Shown piece after piece: positions 1-13,702 of a stretch of DNA of 64,000 nt. Within the stretch, counting starts at the first letter, position 1. Each line of letters starts with the position of its first letter. Under the pieces are notes generated by a model that was given only the letters and a program-made list of their open reading frames with translations, did not search any database and had not been told where the DNA came from. The stretch spans positions 11,680,163 through 11,744,162 of the forward strand of contig NC_088297.1 of assembly GCF_032854445.1 (NCBI RefSeq). Direction: 5' to 3'. The stretch comes from Liolophura sinensis (Eukaryota > Mollusca > Polyplacophora > Chitonida > Chitonidae). The position numbers and the translations under genes are program-made.

Positions 1-267
1 AAAAAATTAAAGATCATATCTGCAAATAAGTTTTGATGGTTTTTCATGTGATTTTGGCATCATGTTTATGTTTTCTTCTTCTTTAAGAATAATTTAAGAA
101 CTTTCAAGAACCAACTTGGTTCAAATTCAGAACTTTCAATTACTATACAGACTCAAGCCCTAAGCTGATTTCACTTCACATGTTTATTATGTAAGCTGAA
201 TGGTTTTTCATAAAATTACGTGTTTTAAAATTCATTATATACAGTACTGAAGCTGTCTAGATCCCAG

Positions 268-455
268 GGCTTCCTCTCCGGCCGTACACGAGAAGGTCTG
301 CCAGCAACCTGCGGATGGTTGTGCCCCCCCCCCGCCCCCTTCCCCGTATGCAGTATGCCCAGTTTCCTTCCCACCATAATGCTGGTTGACATCGTATAAG
401 TGAAACATCCCTGAGTAGGGCGTAAAACACCAAACAAATAAATAAATAAATAAAT
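268..455 (+). mobile_element. SINE family A, 5'-truncated
   Basis: Contains the family core GCAACCTGCGGATGGT, CCACCATAATGCTGG, TATAAGTGAAA and GTAAAACACC, ending in an (AATA)n tail. The tRNA-like head is missing and the middle has a C-rich run. Confidence 0.8.
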
Positions 456-2489
456 CTATGCATGATATATTCATTAGCCCGGCCATATTTTGGCCAGTGA
501 TATACAGACCCTCTCACCCTCCACCCAATGACAGATCTGCCTCATACAATGATGCAGACTGAGAAACACATACTTGGCTGGATATCTATGTTCATCGATG
601 TTACACCATCTGGACATTAACCAGCACAGATACGATTGGATAAACTGCCAACTCTATAAATTAATTCAAAAAAAAAAAAAGAAAAACAAAATAAAATTTG
701 AAATGGAAAAACAATAGATAAAATCAGTGTTTAGGAGCCACCAACTGTATGGTGTTTGAGATTATAGGCCAGTCTGTAGTCTAAGTTGAACTGTGAGAAG
801 ATACATGTAGGTGTGTTGAGACAAAAACTCTCTAAAGTTCTCCAGGAGCTTATCACTTATTCTCTCAATTCTCCTTACAGCCTCCTCTGATCGTGACAAC
901 GGGATTTTCAGAGCTGCACAATTTGAGATAAGGCCATTCTTTCATCCTTACCGCTGGTTATCTGACATGGGTGGTACCAATGCATGGGGGTCGTGACTAG
1001 AGAGGCGTACCGGCTAGCTAGCAAACTCATCACTTCACACAGCAACAAGTAAATGCAAACCACTCAAGCAAACATGTTTCAAACTCGCTACTGTCTTTAT
1101 GAACGATTCTAAAACAATTCTCCAGACAAGATGAACTCTTGTTTGCAGATGAATCTCATTTTCTACCCTAAAGAACAAAAAAACAAACAAACAAAAACCA
1201 TTTGGGGCCTCTGTAAAAAAACAAAAATGTTTCAACCATGAGTGTAAGTTACTCACTTTGGCTTATTCTGAGAGTTCTATTCATTTCAGAAAGACATGTT
1301 TTATGTTTTGTTTGGAAGGTGATACGATATCTCACTGGCCGGGAAAACATGAGGTTTAGAACTAAATATTTTGTGGCTTTTATTTGCATGTGAATCTGCA
1401 ATTGTTCAGGTAAGTTTTCAGGAAGAATACACTTTATCTACATGTACATGCCAGTTAATATGCTATTGTTCAGGTAAGTTTTCAGGAATAATACACTTTG
1501 TCTACATGTACATGCCAGTTAATATGCAATTGTTCAGGTAAGTTTTCAGGAAGAATACACTTTATCTACATGTACATGCCAGTTAATATGCAATCACTAT
1601 TTTTTACGCATCCATCCCTTTAACGTAAAAAAAAAAAAAAAAAAGAAGTCCTGCCATACTCAAAACTAAAGCTTTCAAGAAACCTTCAACTCCAGTTCCA
1701 TAATTCAGTTCCAGGATGAACTTTGTGCAACCTTTTACCGAGTATGTGCACTTAATTAAATCACTCAACTCCACCAGTATATATATATATTTTTTTTTTT
1801 TGCCTTCCTGACTTTTCATGCTTAGAGATAGAGCCATGGACAGGCATTTTATTTCCTGCCAATTTCCCTGAAACTTTCACCACAATACTTCAAGTGTCAA
1901 ACAGCTCTGCCAAGATTCCGTGCATGCTGGCCTTATCTCCACCATTCCTTCACACTTTACATTTTATTATTCTCATTTATTTTCCTCATAGACAGGAACA
2001 CGGCTTCTGCCAGATGAAAAGGGAAACAACATCTTTTTTTATGTGCAAAAGAACAATTCTCATACACTTAGGTTTCAACAGGCTTGCTAAGTTCCAGATG
2101 GCACAATAACCCCACGTGAAACATCAAAAAGATTAACACTAGTTTTGTTAAACTACTAAGAGTCCCCACATACTGTAATTCCTCAACTTTTTCACATGTT
2201 TGCAAGGTGTTTATTCAAGCATATTCTTAAGGCATTATTCTGTGTTGACTGTTAATATTGTTCTTTTTGTGAAAAAGCCCTGAAACTGGCCAATCCAACT
2301 AACATTATTTTATCTCCAAAATCAAATCAAAAATGTGCACAAATTGCACGCAAAGTTGCTCTTTCATAGGCAAAAAGGATGACCAGGAATTAGGCTATAT
2401 CCTTTTTTTAACTGAAACTCTGGCCTTTTGAACTGATGATGTTATGGAGTTAAAAAATGTTTCATACATGTAGAAAAGCAGGAGTATAA
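456..2489. other. AT-rich non-coding stretch
   Basis: Apart from the 64-bp repeat at 1401 and homopolymer runs, I see no gene, exon border set or conserved element here. Confidence 0.6.
1401..1590 (+). repeat. 64-bp tandem repeat, three copies
   Basis: ATTGTTCAGGTAAGTTTTCA starts units at 1401, 1465 and 1529. Each unit carries a CAGGTAAGT donor-like motif and the palindromic CTACATGTACATG. Confidence 0.9.
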
Positions 2490-3050
2490 ACTTTGCTTCA
2501 CTGCTGTGCACAGGCTTTGCTTCACTGCCATGCACAAACTCAGGCTTCACTGCAATGCACAGACTTTGGCTTCACTGCAATGCACAGACTTCGGTTTCAC
2601 TGCCATTCACAAACTTTGGCTTCACTGCAATGCACAGACTTTGCTTCACTGCCATGCACAAACTCTGGCTTCACTGCAATGCACAGACTTTGGTTTCACT
2701 GCCATTCACAAACTTTGGCTTCACTGCAATGCACAGACTTTGCTTCGCTGCCATGCACAAACTCTGGCTTCACTGCAATGCACAGACTTTGCTTAACTGC
2801 CACGCACAAACTTTGGCTTCACTGCAATACACAGACTTTGCTTCAGTGCCATGCACAAACTTTGGCTTCACTGCAATGCACAGACTTTGCCTCACTGCCA
2901 GGCACAAACTTTGGTTTCACTGCAATGTACAGACTTCGCTTCACTGCCAGGCACAAACTTTGGTTTCACTGCAATGTACAGACTTTGCTTCACTGCTGTG
3001 CACAAACCTTGGCTTCACTGCAATGCACAGGCTTTTGCATTACTATTTAG
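2490..3050 (+). repeat. 25-bp minisatellite with two alternating unit types
   Basis: Units TTCACTGCAATGCACAGAC and TTCACTGCCATGCACAAAC alternate for about 22 copies. The unit length keeps several frames open, giving spurious cysteine-rich frames. Confidence 0.92.
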
Positions 3051-3060
3051 TTTCTTTCAA

Positions 3061-3326
3061 GGGGTCCTCCGTGGCTCAGTTGGTTAGCGTGCTAGCGCAG
3101 TGTAATGACCCAGGAGCCTCTGACCAATGTGGTGGCTCTGAGTTTGTCCAGTTCATGCTGGCTTCCTCACCGGCCAAACGTGGGAAGGTATATCAGCAAC
3201 CTGCGGATGGTCGTGGGTTTCCACCAGGCTCTGCCCTGTTTCCTCCCACCATAATGCTGGCTGCCGTCATATAAGTGATATATTCTTGAGTACAGCTTAA
3301 AACACCAATCAAATAAATAAATAAAT
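3061..3326 (+). mobile_element. SINE family A, near full length
   Basis: tRNA-like head (CCGTGGCTCAGTTGGTTAGC as A box; GAGTTTGTCCAG at the B-box position), conserved core, and tail (AAATA)n. It starts about 10 bp after the 25-bp minisatellite. Confidence 0.88.
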
Positions 3327-4776
3327 CAACCTAGATATGTTTTTAAAACATTTTGCATGCTTGGATTGTTACACATTAATGCATGCGTGCAGTAATTAAG
3401 GCACATGTAGTGAAGCTGTTCTATGCCATAATTAATGAGTGGACAGATAAAGATGTAAGCAAAAAGTTTCCGTGAAAGTTGACCACATTCCTGGTACACG
3501 TACTGAGTAGTCCTATCTTCAAAGTAAAGTTAATGAGATGCAAAGATTACAACCACTGGCAATATAAAGTACAGGTATCCTGCTGAATTAAACAACAATG
3601 TAACAATTATATTCCATTGTCTTCAAGGACTCTAAATGGCCATACTTACCCTAAATCATACGCCAACTTGCGTGTTACCAAAAACTGTGTTTTAGCAATC
3701 AGGTCACCATCACATGTTGGATAGTTTATAAAAGAATTTTTGACCTTTGTAGGAAGTTGCTTTACTCCAGTCCATTCGGCATCTTGCTAAATTAATTAGA
3801 ATGAATCAAATGGGCTTTCTGCTGATCTCACAAGTATCACGCAATGCCACCATGATGTAGATTGTCATTTATCTTGAGTGACATCTAACCACGTATTTTC
3901 TTGGAGCTGTTACAGAAGGTCGGTTAACATACGCATAGATGTCAACAAATACGAGCGTAGATCAAACACACTGAGATCTCTTAAGACTGAATCAATGTCA
4001 GCTGGGCAGGAAGTTTCCCGTTTCAAAGTACGTCTTAAAGTGCTGCAAACTGTTGGGGGAAAGCAAAGTTCTTGGGTGTCAAAGTCCAGATAAAAATAAT
4101 AGACGAAGTATGACCCAATGCACTAATTTTTCAGACTGTGAAAGGTTAGCTTCTCATCAAGGCCCATTGTTTTCTAGGCTGAGTCAGGGAAATATCTACA
4201 TCTGAAAAGAAATCCAATCCTGCTCCAACCGTAATTTTACGCCTTAATTCCCATATGATAATTCTGCCTAGTCTAAATAAATTCAGTTTCCAATTTCACT
4301 ACCATCCCTACCAATGATTTTGCTCGACAAAAGATGTAAACCTTTGAAGATTTTCAACTTAATCTGAGGCAATGTCTCCAAACAGTTTCCATTTGATCTT
4401 CTTCCGGCCGAAATTCAAGCTTACCGAAAATTTTAACTTAGGTAATGATAACAACCAGATTTCCTTACGGATCACACACTATTGCAAGAGTAGACACAGA
4501 TACATAAGTTTGCTTGCTGGCGAAAAATAAAGAGTTTGGCTCTGGATGCAAATGTAGCGTTTTGCTTCGGAGCTTTGGTAGTCTTTTCGAAGAGAGTTTC
4601 CCTTTTGCTGAATGTATTCCCTGTCTCTTCTATTGGTTGCTGAACAACTGAACACAGTAGTTCATGTTGTAGTTAAAAGTAATATCTTGTTCTTGGACAA
4701 TTTAAAGGAATTTTGATTCCTTCGAAACTTTTCGTTGCAACAAAGCCGCTCCTACCTTTGTTGTTTTCTTGTGCCA

Positions 4777-4876
4777 GTTAACTGTCTCTTTCATTTAATC
4801 AGTTAAGTGTCTCTTTCATTTCATCAGTTAAGTGTCTCTTTCGTTTCATCAGTTAAGTGTCTCTTTCATTTCATCC
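4777..4876 (+). repeat. 25-bp tandem repeat, four copies
   Basis: AGTTAAGTGTCTCTTTCATT followed by TCATC repeats four times with few differences. Confidence 0.88.
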
Positions 4877-5034
4877 ATGTACTTTATCGAAGTCAAACTC
4901 ATATTGCTCAGTATGATCTTTCCTCGGTCATAAAATGTTTTCACCATGATTTACATACATAAACGTTCAATCCAGTGGAACTATTTCCTCTTTGAAAATC
5001 GGAGATAAAAAAAGCACTTTTTACATTCCCCTAT

Positions 5035-5166
5035 AACATCAGAATTCCTTTCAACACTAGGGTTCTTTTCAACATCAGAGTTCCTTTCAACACCATATTT
5101 CCTTTTAAAACCGAAGTTCCTTTCAACACCAGAGTTCCTTTCAACACCAGAGTTCCTTTCAAAACT
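5035..5166 (-). repeat. 18-bp minisatellite, about seven copies
   Basis: Unit TTCCTTTCAACACCAGAG with variants. The minus frame gives a simple V-E-R-N-S-G repeat, judged non-genic. Confidence 0.85.
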
Positions 5167-6234
5167 GAAATTAATAAACAGAATTATAGTTTTAAGTGCA
5201 ACAAATTTCACACACACAAAACTTATTCAGCTTTGAAAATTAATCCTGTCTGTGCCAGATGAACGAAACCATTCTACTTCCATTAGAAATCACCACTACT
5301 GAATTTCACACCTAAAATCCACACCTGAGCAACTTTACGATGACATCCTTCCTATGGATTTATGGGACTCCATTACTGTCCCTGCTACATTGCATCCAGA
5401 GCCTACAAGGCACAAAGGGAATACACTAAAGGCAACCACATGGAACTTAGCAACCCTTCTCAAATGGAACTCTTCAGCTTGACTGTTTGCAACAAACTTA
5501 CTCTACAGCATAAAACCTCCTGTTTCCATGGCAATCTACGCCCTTGAACAGGTGACGCTTCCACCATTTACAAAATTTGATCGACATGCCAAACTTATAG
5601 TCACTATTTCGACAGTTGGCTGGCAGCAAATTGTGTTTTCAGCATGCAACCATCCAATCAGTAAACTGTATCCATCAAGCCTGCAAACGTCACAACATAG
5701 GATACGCCATCCGTAAAAATTAGCAATAAAAAGTCTGCAGAGATCGTTAACTTTGGTAACTGCGTGCTCAAAAAAAAAAAAAACCCATGGAAGTAAGTGC
5801 GTCCAGGTGGCACCTACTGAGTAAAGAGCTATAGCATTACAGTGTCAGGGAAAGTACACTATGTAGCAAAATTGTTCAGATATATTACAGACCATCGAGA
5901 ATACAGTCTTGAGCTAGCTGCAGGTAGCTAAGTGCATTTCAGATTGGTACAACCATATATTACAAGCAATTATAAAGGACTTAAAAAGAAGTCTCATCTT
6001 GAATGCATAATTCTTCCCTTTGAACAAGTAACTGATATATACAGGTATATACATGTTATTGTTTTTTTGTTGTTGTTTTTTTTCTTTAACAAAAATCAGC
6101 TGTACACATTGATATGCACTGCATTTTGACTGCCAGCTAGAATGGTCAATCTAACATTCTTTAGGAAAGCACATCAGAATTTGGAGAGCTAGTGTTTTTT
6201 TTTTTCAATGTAGCCCAAATGTGTACATGTAGCT

Positions 6235-6430
6235 ACTCTTACATGTATGTACTGTAAATCTTCAGCTGTTTCAAGCTTTTTATTTTTTATTCAGTGGAAT
6301 TTATGCATACAATTATTATGAAAATGACACCAAAAATTGGTGATTTATTTGTGTCACTAAAGGGGCAAGCTTCATAAAACTGCACAAATTACTTCTCTAC
6401 ACCCCACAGTTCTCTCAGAACGAAAAGTCT
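6235..6430 (-). repeat. Dispersed repeat, inverted relative of 21790-21970
   Basis: GATTTATTTGTGTCACTAAA and AGCTTCATAAAACTGCACAA are the reverse complement of the copy near 21890-21935. Confidence 0.5.
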
Positions 6431-7011
6431 GAAGAATTAGGGTAGTAGCAGTTACACTTCAAACTTCACTTGTCTTCGTCAAATGAAAACAATAGCTTAC
6501 TAAAGTTACTCAAGGAAGTTCTTTACAAATTTAAAAAGGCTGCCTTTATTTCTATTCTACATGCAGATACGCAAAGCATTTTCTTCACAAGGAAAAATTG
6601 TTGCTCTTAAGTACTAACTCACCCAAAAAGGCTATGTTTTTGTCTGCTCTCAATTGTCTGTCTGTCTTTCTGCACATCTGTATGCCTATCAGTAACACTT
6701 CAATCAAAGTTAAGCATTGATTTGGATAAAGGTTTGGGCATGCACACGTTGGGCTCGTATGTGCTTAGGACCAATCCATTTTGGTGGGCATTCAAATCCA
6801 GGGAATTTTTAAACAAATTTTCACTATTAAAAAGTAAGACAACAATGCAGCGTAGTTTGCTGAGGCAGAGGTTTGCATTGTCAGCCTGCCTTCAAGTTTT
6901 GTCTAACAACATCCTTATAATAGCACAAACAATATATAATACATCAAACCAAATAATGAAACTTCTGCAATGAAATGAAATTGTTAACTAAACCAGGTCC
7001 CGCGCCAGGCA

Positions 7012-7440
7012 GACATATTCACCCTCTGGAGCCTCGGTTAGGTAACACCCACCACAAGATAGAAAATCTCCTCAATCTACAGGCGCAATTACCAGTCCCA
7101 TCAGAGTTTGGCACACCTCAGGTGGTGGAGAGTGGAATCAACTGAGGCATATAATAGGAACTGAGGTGGTCCTGATTGATTCTCCTTGTGGTGAGAGTTT
7201 TCACCTGCTGAGTCCACTTGAAGATACATCAGAGATAGGATCGACGTATATGAAGGATAACGAGGATGTCTTTTTAGACAGCTCTTAACATTCGTCAGTT
7301 TCTGAGGCCTTCGTTTCTGACGATACAGGTTATACGTCAATCAGCACCCTAAAGAACTTAAGAGAAATTAGGCCATTACCTTGCTGGGACATGAAGATGG
7401 GAATGCATTTCCCACACTCCATCCTTCCTTCACCTGAAGT
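7012..7440 (+). pseudogene. Coding-like frame with in-frame stops, family unknown
   Basis: One plus-strand frame is open for about 80 codons (7041-7285), has TAA at 7286-7288, then stays open about 50 codons to TAG near 7438. The translation looks protein-like: HTSGGGEWNQL, SFHLLSPLEDTSEIGSTY, then SDDTGYTSISTLKNLREIRP. A plausible acceptor (CTCAATCTACAG) ends at 7082 and an AATAAA lies near 7750. I do not recognise the family; it may be a decayed exon or chance. Confidence 0.25.
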
Positions 7441-7640
7441 TTAGCACTTTTGAAGTAACATGTTTTGCTTGATTCTGATTGGTTCATACAGGATCACATA
7501 CAGAGCATTTTGTGAAGTGTGATTCATATTTTATCAGAAAAACTTATGTGTTGGCATTAAAAGTATCATCTTAATGCCATAATTTAGGTGTTTCTAAAGG
7601 CGCATTTTTACTGGCCGAACATTAGGTTAAATATACTATT

Positions 7641-10600
7641 GGCCTTCTAAAACTGATGGCAGAAAAAGATGTGCAACAGAAACTTAAAATCAGAATGATG
7701 CATTTTGATTCTGCTTTGGGCATGTGAATTATCATTTCTATTTTTATTTGAATAAAAGTTTTATGCTGTAGTCAAGTATATTTAGATAGCTTTAAGATAA
7801 AGGAAAATGGGCAGAAAACATTGATCACATCTCTAGGGGGAACCACCACACAATATTAACAGAAACAAGAATAGTTTCCGTAAATTTATGAAACAAAGTT
7901 TCCAGCCACGCTGTAAAACTTTAACACATTTGTGCATATACTGGAGACAATTAAAACCTGACTAAATGTACAAACATGAATAGATCCATCTATAATGTAT
8001 ACTCCACATCAAGCCGAGCGTGACTTTTAGTCTTTGTGATCTTGTATAACTGACTCAGATATTGCAGTTCAAAGTAAGCAAAATCACACAAATTCAGAAA
8101 ATCAAAAGAGCCACCATATTATGATTTTTGACCAATCAGGTGTGTCGAGTATGTATCTGTTTCTGTTTACATCATTCGAATCTGGGGTATGTCCGGGGTA
8201 TGAGTGACACAACATGTTGTCTCTGGTGGCTCTATCACATCCTCATTCCATGGCCTCTCAAGAATTCTAGACTAATAATTGGTTTATTGAGTTAATTACC
8301 AAGCACATCAGGAAAAATACGCCTGTGGCCATTTGGGTTCATTTGGGTAGGGTTTCCACCTCTCTTCCCAAATACCTCGGGTCATATTCTTTGTGGTTTT
8401 TTTTTTATTTATTTTTTTTTTTTTGGTTTTTTTTTTTACCTTTTTCATGATGGTCAGGTGTGCAATGACCAGATGAATTAAGTCAAAGGAGTCCACTCAG
8501 CACGATGTTTTTCTAAACTATACATTTTTCTACAAATGTTCCATACATGCATGTCTACAATGTAACTTAACTTTGTTACTGCAGGATTATATGATGAAGC
8601 TCTCCATGGCAAGAACTCTTTATTTTAGACTGAATAGTCCAGATCACAAATTAATGCGAAAAAAAAGAAGAAAAGAAATAAAGACGCACAGGTTAACCTA
8701 TATAATAGGTATCAATACACAGTATGGCATTACCTCTGGTGATAAAGCGTCTCCTGCCAGTTAGCAAAGAGGTCTGGCGTAAAGACAACATACAAAATAA
8801 TCAACTGGCAAAAATCAGGATTTTGAGCCACAAAGTTTTTTATATGTTCAGGCCATTTACCAAAAGATAATTAGGTCGTCTTGAAATCTACAACGCACAA
8901 CCTTAATATTACCACAAATTATAATTTACATAAATGATAATTTATAAATAAAAATAATATCTCTCTGTCATTCCGTACCTCAGAGATAAAATAAGTGACA
9001 TGAATGAAACATAATACATGCATATGTCGAAGTTGTGTCTAAAAAACAAACATTTTGCAATTATAATACGTTCAATAAAAGTTTCTCTGTCTTACCTTGC
9101 GACTTCTCTTCGAATCCCCCTTCATGATGTGCTATTACAAATGAATTAACCAATCATTAAATCCTTGTCGTTTTGTACTGAAAACTCAAATCCTGACTGT
9201 TCTTGTCTCCATTGCAGAAGAGTTTCCAAAATGATTGATCAATGAAAAATTCAGTAACCTTGGATGATAATTGTGGTAGAGTGAAGATTTTTTTTTTCTT
9301 TCAATCCATGCCGTAAATAATCCACACAAAAAGCTGTCTTTGCAGAGTAAACAGTAGAACCACAGTCCAATACTAGCTGGTGAAAGGCCTTGCACTCTGG
9401 CAGTTGTTGTTGTATTTCACGCTTGTAACTAAGTCATTATAACTGTTGCACACATCATCAAAAAACTCTACCACCAAAATCCTGCAGTCACAATTGAAAA
9501 CACGCGTACGTTCTATAAACAACTTCCCCCTTTCAATGACTTGTAACCAGATACTTATTGCTGCATTGCTTTCCTCATACAGAGGAAGGAAAAATCCACT
9601 GGCAGGTAAAATCAGAGGTTAATTACACCTGTGCAAATTCCAGCCAGGTGAAAAAGGTTTGGTACATGGTCCATGACCCCTGCACAAGCATATAGGTATA
9701 CGTGTACATACCTACAAGCAAGATTTGTCCTGCCAAAGCATGATTAGTGGTTAGCAACAAGTCTAGCTCTCTTTGGTACTAATCCTTTCCAGAAATACTA
9801 ACCATAAACAGAGTCTCTATATTTACATTCAGATTAGGGTAGTGGGAGAAGATGGATTAACAGATTATGGGATTAACTCCATTGTATATGACTGCACTTA
9901 CTGTACAGGGGCGATGGAAATAAACTGTTTTTCGTGCGCTAAATTAAATCAATGTTTATATGCGCATTTAGGGCACCTTAGAAACGAGGGCTTAATTGTC
10001 TGCATATTAAGGAAAAATCATAAAACCTGCAAAAAATCAAATATACTAGTACTACACAGCAAACGGGACATTCATGGCGGATTAATCAAAATCTGTCCTA
10101 ACGAATGACAAAATCTAATGATCACCTTAAACTTGTACATGTACAATATCAAACTTAAATTTAAGAATTCAAAAAAAGCTAAAAAAACTCATTAATTGTT
10201 TTTTTTAATCAAATGAATGACTTTAAATACATCTACATGGCAACACAGTAATCAAATCAAATCATATAACACATGTAGTTGCTTATTATCTTTTCTTCTT
10301 TTTTTTTTTTTTTGTTTACCACCTTAGGCAAAAGCACCAATTTAGAAACCAACGCTAAAATATCATTCAGACTTGCGCTGAATGGCAAAAAATTGTTCTA
10401 ACAAATTGTCAGGGCATATTGAGCAAATTGACTTTTGTCATTATTCGCCATTTTTATTTTCACACTAGATGTTTTATGCTGTTTTATCTGTAATGTTCAG
10501 TGAGTGTATATATGTATCTGCAATACCATCAAAATGAAGCCTAACTGAAGCTTAACTGAAACCTAACTGAAGCTTAACCACATGAGTTACACAAAGTTGC

Positions 10601-12020
10601 CAAGCTGAACATGCAGTGTATCACGCTTTACATGCAATTTATAACAGAAGTTTTTTTGTTGCAGCATTATTATTACATAAATTTTCCTAAACCACAGTTT
10701 TCTAAACCACTGTTCCATCTACATGTATGTTTGCAAACCAACGTTTAATCAATGTTTCTAGCTTAATCAATGTTTCCACACCAAAGTTTCTGAAAGTTCA
10801 TTTTATCTGCCATATTTGTACATGTATGTTTCTAAACAAAATTTTTCCAAACCAAAGTTTAATCTATGTTTGCCAATCGAAGCTTAATCAATGTATCTAA
10901 ACTAAAGTTTTATGACCGTTTCTACATCAAAGCTGGAGATGTTCCCAAACTGGAGTTTTTGCTCTTTTCCCAGAACTACATGCAGCTCCTAAAGCCTAAT
11001 GGAATACTACAGAAATGAACATCCTCTTAAGCATATTCAGTCATAATACTATTTTTCAGTACTACAGATTGCTGTTGTTAAGTTTCACTTTTGCTGGAAT
11101 CTGACACCTTTGCATCGTCCAATGATCTTTCACACTGGTCAGAAAGGTTACAAACCATTTCTTCCAATAAAAAACGTTTTTTTTTACTGTATTCCTAAAC
11201 ACTGACCATTTAATCACACGTGTCTATATTCTCAATATATCTAAATCATCAAACAAAAGACTATGATCATTTACTTTTTAAAGAACTGTAAAACTGTATA
11301 TGGCAACTACATCTGCACACAGTCTATATATTTAATCCTTTCCCCCCCGACACCCACCCCTTTAGAGCCTCATTAGAGCTTACTCATAAAGAGTGGCCTG
11401 CGCATGTTTACGCAGATTACAGCTCTGATAGGTGAATTGATTGTCTCATAACATAGGTAGAACATCAGTCAAGTGAGTAACTGTAAAGCACACCTTGTTG
11501 CCTGTCACATTTACTTGGCACTCGTTAAGAGATCAAAGGCCTGACAGAGGACAGCCTACCTGTTGATCTCAGGTAAACACTGAGGTAAGAAAGGCTCACC
11601 TTAGGGGGCCTTACTATAGCCTGGTAATCCAAACTTGATTAAATCATCAAATAACACCTGGATAACAAGGTTAAGGCACTGTGTGAAAACCTGAGAGCTG
11701 TATTCTGAGGCTTAAGCAAACTCTGAAAAAGAGTGCATGTTTCTACACCTACAAAAAAAAAAGGCAAACATTGTCATCAACACCCAGAATATTGGAACTG
11801 TCACTATGGTGACCAGACAGCCAGCTTTATCCTTGCACACAGGCAGTCTAGGCCTTCTTCCAACCATTCAAAGACACATACATAAAAATGTTAATAGCTT
11901 GGGCCATAACAAAAAAAAAAAAAAGAAACAAAAACAAAAAAATCTGAATTACAATTGTCAACATGATGAAGTCTTGAACACCTTACCATCTTATCAACCC
12001 TAATATTACATATGGCTTCA
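7641..12020. other. Non-coding stretch without a recognisable gene
   Basis: Homopolymer runs, scattered TACATGTA and degenerate GTTTAATCAATGTTTC-type repeats (10735-10900). The 111-codon frame at 9773-10108 has no recognisable domain. Confidence 0.55.
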
Positions 12021-12720
12021 ATTTACATTAGAACATAAACGACAACTATAATTTTTCAACAATTCCACAAATGAAATGTGTTTATTCAGTCATATTCTGA
12101 AGGCATTTATTCTGTGTGATCAAATGAAGATTGAATAGGTGTGCTCAAATAATGATTGAACAGGTGTGCCCAAATAATGATTGAGCAGGTGTGCCCAAAT
12201 AATGATTGAGTGGATGATACGTCTCATAGAATGACTGAGCAGATGTGACAAAAAAATGATTGAATGAGTGCATGTCCTCAAATAGTGATTGAATTGATGT
12301 TCCCAAGTGCTGATTGAATTAACAGGTGTGCCCAATTTACATTAGAACATGTACGACAACTATAATTTTTCAACCATTTCCCACATGAAATGTGTTTATT
12401 CAGTCATATTCTGAAAGCATTTATTCTGTGTGCTCAAATAGGTGAAGAGGTGTGCTCAAATAATGGTTGAATGGACTTCCCCTAGAATGACTGAGCAAAT
12501 GTGATAAAAAATGATTGAAAGAGTGCATGCACTCAAATAGTGATTGAACTGATGTTCCCAAATGCTGTTGAATTAACAGGTGTGACCATATAATGACTGA
12601 ATAATCATGCACAAATAATGATGAAAGAGATGTGCCCAAATAATGATGAAAGAGGTGTGCCCAAATAATGATTGGACAGGTGTGCCCAAATAAAGATTGA
12701 ACATGTGTGCTGAAGACAAG
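12021..12720 (+). repeat. 25-bp minisatellite inside a duplicated ~315-bp composite block
   Basis: The block starting TTTACATTAGAACAT with GAAATGTGTTTATTCAGTCA occurs at 12021 and again at 12336. Each is followed by units such as GTGCCCAAATAATGATTGA. Diverged sequence similar to the block also occurs at 2205-2250. Confidence 0.85.
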
Positions 12721-13205
12721 CTTATGTGTATCATGCAGTGTTATATACTGTAGGTATTGCATGTCCCGCTTCTGCATAACTTCTTCAAAGATATACATAT
12801 AGTCTGGATATGCTCAAAAATTACCGTAACTACCTGTGTACTAATCCAAATACATACATGGACGATTTAACATTGTAAGCGCATCACACAAACAGATTAC
12901 TCCACATGACCCTGTCCTTGACGACTGACAAGTGCAGTTTTCATCTGCTCAACTACTCTACCATGTTACACAGACGACGTCGTAAATCACGAGCCACAAA
13001 ACTCCACCTAAATGGTTTTAAACGAGTCCAAGTAGCCGTGACAAACATTTGCCATCAAAATCACGGTAATAAAGTTGAGGACATAATGGGACTGTAACAA
13101 GACACCTGATGAAATTACCATTCATGATTTGCCAAACGAAACGTGTCACAGAGTGTCATGGTGCTATGACTTCTACAAGTACCCACACTACATCGAAGTG
13201 CCATA

Positions 13206-13702
13206 TTTCACCCAAGGCTATAGCATATTTCCATGTGACACATTTTGCTTGATTCTGACCCATTCATCTAGAAGTACCAGGTACTGAATTTCACCTTAAG
13301 TTTGACATCTTTCAATGTTACACATTTCGCCTCATTCTGACCCATTCATCTAGAAGTACCAGGTACCATACCTCCCCCTAAAGTTTGGCGTCTTTCAATG
13401 TTACACATTTTGCTTCATTCTCACCCATTCATATAGAATTACCAGGCACCGTATTTCACCTTAAGTTTGGCATCTTTCAATGTTACACATTTCGCCTCAT
13501 TCTGACCCATTCATCTAGTAGTACCAGGTACCGTATCTCACCTAAATTTTTGCATCTTTCAATGTTGAACATTTCGCTTCATTTTGAACAATTCATCCAA
13601 GAAAGTTTATGGTTGAAAACTTAAGTGCTGGTATAAAAAGTATAATTTTAAGATCCTTACACAAGCGCATTTTTACATGCATGTACCAAACTTAAGGCGA
13701 AA
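13206..13702. repeat. Inverted-repeat element with tandemly amplified interior (~81 bp x5)
   Basis: Units starting near 13206, 13288, 13371, 13452 and 13533 share ATTTCACCTTAAGTTTGGC, ATCTTTCAATGTTACACATT and CTGACCCATTCATCTAG. The right end (CCAAACTTAAGGCGAAAT, about 13685-13702) is the reverse complement of the unit start, suggesting a MITE whose left portion has multiplied. A diverged single-unit relative lies at 7425-7640. Confidence 0.55.

Noticed and set aside
2493-3274. Long plus-strand frames (up to 239 codons) rich in Cys, His and Leu
   Set aside because: They come from the 25-bp minisatellite plus the following SINE; several frames are open at once and no domain is present.
9773-10108. 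111-codon plus frame
   Set aside because: No recognisable domain, no splice or promoter context, ordinary AT-rich composition.
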